Shown here one piece after another: positions 60,410-64,000 of a stretch of 64,000 nucleotides of DNA. The translations under genes and the position numbers were made by a program. The notes under the pieces were generated by a model that was given only the letters and a program-made list of their open reading frames with translations, did no database searches and was not told the origin of the DNA. Source of the stretch: Amycolatopsis sp. NBC_01480 (GTDB taxonomy: Bacteria > Actinomycetota > Actinomycetes > Mycobacteriales > Pseudonocardiaceae); contig NZ_CP109442.1 of assembly GCF_036227205.1 (NCBI RefSeq), positions 7,254,001 through 7,318,000 of the forward strand, read 5' to 3'. The stretch's first letter is position 1. Every line of letters starts with the position of its first letter.

Positions 60410-63382
60410 GTGTCCAGGGAGTGGCGGCTGTTCGGGCGCAAGAGCCGGGGCCCGGCGCGGAATCCGGACGAAAGCGCGGGAACCGGCAGTTCTCCGGCGA
60501 ACGCCGTGGCCCCGCCTGCGGAAGTCGACGCAGCTCAAGCGGCGGCCACGGAAGCCGAGGCCGCCGCGTTGCTGACGCAGACCCGCGCCTGGCTGGACCT
60601 GCCGCCGCACCCGAACCTGCGTGCCGCCTACTACCTCCGAGTGGAAGACGGTCACCCGCAGATCACCGCCGAGGACGTCACCGGCGACGACCTCGCGACA
60701 GCGGCGCACGCTGGGCGGCTCGGCACCCCGGGTGAGATCGTCGACGCGGCCGTCCAGCTCGCCTGGGGACTCCAGGCGGTGCACGAAGCCGGTCTGTCCC
60801 ACGGCGACGTCCGGACGGCCACTGCCGTGCTCGCCGAGGACGGCGTCGTGCAGCTCACCGGATTCGGCTCGCTCTCCTCCACAAAGGACGGTGGAGACCT
60901 GCGTGCGCTGGCTGCCGTCGTCACAGAGCTGTTCGACGGGCTGGTCATGCCCGAAGCCGTCGCGGCCCTGCTGCGTGAATCGCCGCCGACCGCCCGCGAG
61001 TTCGCGGACCGGCTCATCGCGCTCTACCCCGAGCTGACCGGCAGCCCGTATCCCCGCGAGGCCCCGCAGCCCGTGGCGCAGTCGGCGAACGAGTGGAACA
61101 ACCGCGCCGCATCGCTGGCACTGGCGGGCGAGCACACCGAGGCCGAGCAGTACTGGGAGCAGGCCCTGCGCGAGGACCCGCGGCACCCGGACGCGACGTT
61201 CAACCTCGGGCTTTCCTTGTGGCGCACCGCCCGCATCACCGACGACGAGCTGATGCGCCGGCTGGAAGCGGCCGGGCAGGCCAGTGCGCACCAGCCGCAC
61301 AACCGCGTGGTGCGGCTGGCCGGGCTGGCCGACGGCGAGCGCGGCCGGCCCTGGTCCGAAGAGGACGGCGAGGACCCGCCCCTGACGGCCCGGTGCAAGG
61401 CCGGCTGGCTGTACGCCGTGGCGCTCACTCCGGACGGACGGCACGCCGTCTGGGGCGCGGAGGACGGCGTGGTCCTCTGGTGGAACTTCGACGGCGGCGA
61501 GATCGTCAAGCTCACCGGGCACACCGAAGGGGTCTGGGCGGTCGCGGTGACCCCGGACGGCCGGTTCGCCTTGTCCGGCGCCGCCGACAACACGTTGCGC
61601 TACTGGGACTTGACCACCCGACGCTGCCTGCGAGCCCTCAAAGGACACCGGCAGCGGGTACGCGGCGTTGCGATCAGCCCGGACGGCCGGTTCGGTGTCT
61701 CCTGCGCGGAGGACGGCCGCGTCCTGCGCTGGGATCTGGCCAGTGGCAAGGAGACGGGCACGATCACCGAGGGGAAGATCGGCCTGATCGCGGTCGCGAT
61801 GACCCCGGACAGCCAGTACGTCGCGGTGGCCGGCAACCACGGCTCGCTGCAGTGGCGGGAGGTCCGGACCGGCCGTCTCCTGCACGAACTCGCCGGCCAC
61901 AGCGACGACGTCTACGCGGTCGCCGTCACCCCCGACGGCCAGTACGCGCTCTCCTCGGACGGAGAGCGGGAGGTGCGCTGGTGGAATCTGCGCACCGGCG
62001 AGTGCCTGCGGACGATCACCGGACACCTCGCCACGGTCGCGGCGGTGGCCATCTCGGCCGACGGACGGCTGGGCGTCAGCGGGAGCATGGACCGCACGGT
62101 GCGCCGCTGGGACCTGGCCACCGGCCGTTGCCTGCGCACGATCGAACACGATTACCTCGTCCTCGGCGTGGGCATGTCCGCCGACGGCGGGCGTGTGGTC
62201 TCCACCGCCACCGACCGCAAGCTGCGGGTCTGGGACCAGCCCGCCGCCGTGATCGCGCCGTGGAGTTACGGCACCACCGGCAGCGCGCGCGAACTCAAGT
62301 CGTGGGGACGGGAATTCCGGTCCGAGGTGAGCCAGATCCGGTACCTGCTGGCGAACGCGGCGGTCCCGGCCGCGACCGAGCGGCTGCTGAAAGTGATGGA
62401 CCTGCCCGGCTACGCGCGGCACCCCGAGGTGCTGGAGCTGTGGCGCGCGGCGGGCCGGACCCGGCGGCGCACCGCGTTCATGGACATCCGCCGCGTCCGC
62501 ACGATCGAAAACCCGGCTGGCCTCACCGCGCTCGCGCTCGCCCCGGACGGCCGGCGGGCGCTGGCCGCGGGCTGGGACTACACACTTCGCCTGTGGGACC
62601 TCGAAACGGGGGAGTGCCGGAAAGAACTCACCGGCCACCAGGACTCGGTCACCTCGATCGCCTTCGCGCCGGACGGGAGCACGGCCGTGTCGGCGAGCGC
62701 CGAGCACACCCTGCGAGTCTGGGACCTGAACACGGGTGTCTGCCTGAAGGTGCTGTCCGGGCACGCCGACGAGGTGACCGCGGTCGCCGTGGCCGCATCG
62801 GGACACGTGCTGTCGGGGAGCGCCGACCACACGCTGCGCTGGTGGGACCCGCGCACGGGGGAGTGCCTGCGAGTCCTTTCCGGACACACCGGCCCGGTCA
62901 GCTCCCTCGCGCTCACCCCGGACGGCCGTCACGCCGCGTCTGGGGGCGCTGATGCCACCGTGCAGTGGTGGGACCTCGGCACCGGTGAGTGCCGCAAAAC
63001 CTTGCGCAGCCACAAATGCGGCTCACGGGCAGTCGGGGTGACCCCGGACGGGAGCCTCGTGGTGTCCGGCGAGGACTGCGGGAACCTCTCCCGGTGGGAG
63101 CTGCCGAAGGGGCAGGGGATCTCCTCGCTGACCGGGCACCAGGGCGCGATGCTCGGCCTCGCCGTCACCGCCGACGGGGCGCACGTCCTCACCGTCGGCG
63201 CGGACCGCGACCTGCGCGTGCGGGAGCTGCGGTCCGGCCGGAACCTGCGGGTGGTGACCGGGCACGACGACGAGGTTTTCGCGGTCGCGATCGCCGCGGA
63301 CGGCTGGTCCGCGGTCACCGGCAGCCGGGACGGCACGGTGCTCGCCTGGGCCCTCGACTGGAACCACGAACCCCGCGAGTGA
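60410..63382 (+). CDS. Pseudokinase-TPR-WD40 repeat protein
   Basis: 990 residues from GTG 60410 (GAGGAGGA upstream). Residues about 55-210 align with the C-lobe of the kinase encoded next (PPHPN, AVQLAWGLQAVHEAGLSHGD), but the catalytic loop is HGDVRTAT instead of HxDxKxxN and the metal motif is GFG instead of DFG; the N-lobe with the ATP Lys is missing. A short TPR-like stretch follows (AEQYWEQALREDPRHPDATFNLGLSLW, near 245-270). From about 335 to the end run some 13 WD40 repeats (for example VAVTPDGRFALSGAADNTLRYWDL) in two blocks split near residue 620. Cytoplasmic scaffold, probably partner of the kinase. Confidence 0.82.
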   Translation: MSREWRLFGRKSRGPARNPDESAGTGSSPANAVAPPAEVDAAQAAATEAEAAALLTQTRAWLDLPPHPNLRAAYYLRVEDGHPQITAEDVTGDDLATAAHAGRLGTPGEIVDAAVQLAWGLQAVHEAGLSHGDVRTATAVLAEDGVVQLTGFGSLSSTKDGGDLRALAAVVTELFDGLVMPEAVAALLRESPPTAREFADRLIALYPELTGSPYPREAPQPVAQSANEWNNRAASLALAGEHTEAEQYWEQALREDPRHPDATFNLGLSLWRTARITDDELMRRLEAAGQASAHQPHNRVVRLAGLADGERGRPWSEEDGEDPPLTARCKAGWLYAVALTPDGRHAVWGAEDGVVLWWNFDGGEIVKLTGHTEGVWAVAVTPDGRFALSGAADNTLRYWDLTTRRCLRALKGHRQRVRGVAISPDGRFGVSCAEDGRVLRWDLASGKETGTITEGKIGLIAVAMTPDSQYVAVAGNHGSLQWREVRTGRLLHELAGHSDDVYAVAVTPDGQYALSSDGEREVRWWNLRTGECLRTITGHLATVAAVAISADGRLGVSGSMDRTVRRWDLATGRCLRTIEHDYLVLGVGMSADGGRVVSTATDRKLRVWDQPAAVIAPWSYGTTGSARELKSWGREFRSEVSQIRYLLANAAVPAATERLLKVMDLPGYARHPEVLELWRAAGRTRRRTAFMDIRRVRTIENPAGLTALALAPDGRRALAAGWDYTLRLWDLETGECRKELTGHQDSVTSIAFAPDGSTAVSASAEHTLRVWDLNTGVCLKVLSGHADEVTAVAVAASGHVLSGSADHTLRWWDPRTGECLRVLSGHTGPVSSLALTPDGRHAASGGADATVQWWDLGTGECRKTLRSHKCGSRAVGVTPDGSLVVSGEDCGNLSRWELPKGQGISSLTGHQGAMLGLAVTADGAHVLTVGADRDLRVRELRSGRNLRVVTGHDDEVFAVAIAADGWSAVTGSRDGTVLAWALDWNHEPRE

Positions 63383-63394
63383 GGTGACGCGAGG

Positions 63395-64000
63395 ATGCGC
63401 CTGCCCTGGCAGCGGAAGAACAGCCCGGCTTCACAGCGCGACGGCGTGCGGGCTGACCCGACCCTGACCGGGCCCGAGGAGCGGCCGTCCGGCGAATCCG
63501 GCCCGATCTCTTGGGGCGTCGGCGAAACCGTGCTCGGCACGTACCGGATCGAGGCGAAGCTCGGCGCCGGCGGCATGGGCGTGGTCCACCGGGTGCGGCA
63601 CCTGGACTGGGGGCTGGACCTCGCGGTGAAGAGCCCGCTGCCGCGGATGTGGCTGTCCGGCGTGCAGGCGTTCGTCGACGAGGCCGAGGTGTGGGTCGGC
63701 CTGCCGCCGCATCCGAACGTGTGCACCTGCCACTACGTGCGGGTGCTCGGCGGGGTGCCGAGGATCTTCGCCGAGTTCGTCGAGGGCGGCACGGTCGCGG
63801 AGGCGCTGGAAGCCGGGCGGCTGCGGGACCTCGACGGCATCCTCGACGTCGCGATCCAGCTGGCGTGGGGGCTGCGGGCCGCGCACGAGGCCGGCGTGGT
63901 GCACCAGGATGTCAAGCCCAGCAACGCTTTGCGGAGCGCCGACGGGCTGGTGAAGATCACCGACTTCGGACTGGCCCGGGCACAGCAGCGGTCCGAAGGC
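63395..64000 (+). CDS. Serine/threonine protein kinase (3' end outside the window)
   Basis: ATG 63395 with GCGAGG upstream, 12 bp after the pseudokinase gene; open to the window end (202 residues). After a 45-residue polar leader comes a Hanks-type kinase: LGAGGMGVVHRV (Gly loop), DLAVKSPLP (ATP Lys), EAEVWVGLPPHPN, HQDVKPSN (catalytic Asp, Lys, Asn) and TDFGLAR (metal Asp). All catalytic residues seen so far are intact. The C-terminal part (probably TPR or WD40) is not visible. Confidence 0.88.
   Translation, partial: MRLPWQRKNSPASQRDGVRADPTLTGPEERPSGESGPISWGVGETVLGTYRIEAKLGAGGMGVVHRVRHLDWGLDLAVKSPLPRMWLSGVQAFVDEAEVWVGLPPHPNVCTCHYVRVLGGVPRIFAEFVEGGTVAEALEAGRLRDLDGILDVAIQLAWGLRAAHEAGVVHQDVKPSNALRSADGLVKITDFGLARAQQRSEG

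Noticed and set aside
59975..63013. A long minus-strand frame that includes the GlsB gene
   Set aside because: Only the last 88 residues are real (GlsB family); the rest is antisense to the WD40 gene.

Overview
The window is about 70 percent G+C. It has actinomycete-style start regions (many GTG starts, ATGA overlaps), a four-gene conservon, an ECF41 sigma factor with its usual partner, twin-arginine and lipoprotein exports, and several families of perfect intergenic palindromes. This fits a filamentous actinomycete, most likely Pseudonocardiaceae (Amycolatopsis-like). That placement is inferred from style and was not searched. No tRNA, rRNA, insertion sequence, phage gene or CRISPR array was seen.

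Layout. 1-9.1 kb: end of a xanthine-dehydrogenase-type operon (FAD and molybdenum subunits), an SGNH hydrolase, an exported phospholipase C, an alpha/beta hydrolase with an Asp nucleophile and the potassium transporter Kup. 9.2-18.5 kb: a small operon (unlisted 58-aa RHH regulator, VOC protein, methyltransferase), an AlkZ-like winged-helix protein, a GT-B glycosyltransferase, an unknown Pro-rich protein, marR-SDR, a UvrA-like ABC ATPase and a second VOC protein. 18.6-25.4 kb: a secreted GH31 enzyme with two inserted CBMs, a TetR/methyltransferase divergon with two tandem operators, a secreted tendamistat-like small protein, and a MarR/membrane-protein divergon.

25.4-41.8 kb is a sugar-utilisation locus. 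It has a secreted Asp-box/ricin-lectin protein; SIS sugar-phosphate enzyme, ROK kinase, PfkB kinase and class II aldolase; a lipoprotein ABC importer with two permeases and its own ATPase; a DUF5107-TPR protein; a DeoR regulator; and a secreted GH31 enzyme. The gene set points to amino-galactose or tagatose-phosphate type catabolism. Three transcription starts in this locus carry helically phased TGC direct repeats (about 10.5-bp period), best explained as DeoR operators.

42.1-48.5 kb: a DMATS-type aromatic prenyltransferase (with a rare TTA codon) and a tryptophanase form a compact prenyl-indole type pair, facing a complete cvnABCD conservon. 49-60.2 kb: a P-loop kinase, a secreted lamin-tail protein, an ECF41/CMD divergon with matching promoters on both strands, a sedolisin protease broken by a frameshift and translationally coupled to an S8-like protein that lacks its peptidase domain, a frameshifted FAD monooxygenase in a tetR-membrane protein operon, a MerR regulator and a GlsB-type membrane protein. 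60.4-64 kb: a pseudokinase-TPR-WD40 protein followed by a real Ser/Thr kinase cut by the window end.

The most interesting signals are the phased TGC operator arrays, the prenyltransferase-tryptophanase pair, the peptidase-less S8 protein next to a frameshifted sedolisin, the tendamistat-like protein, and the compensatory base changes in the palindromic repeat family.
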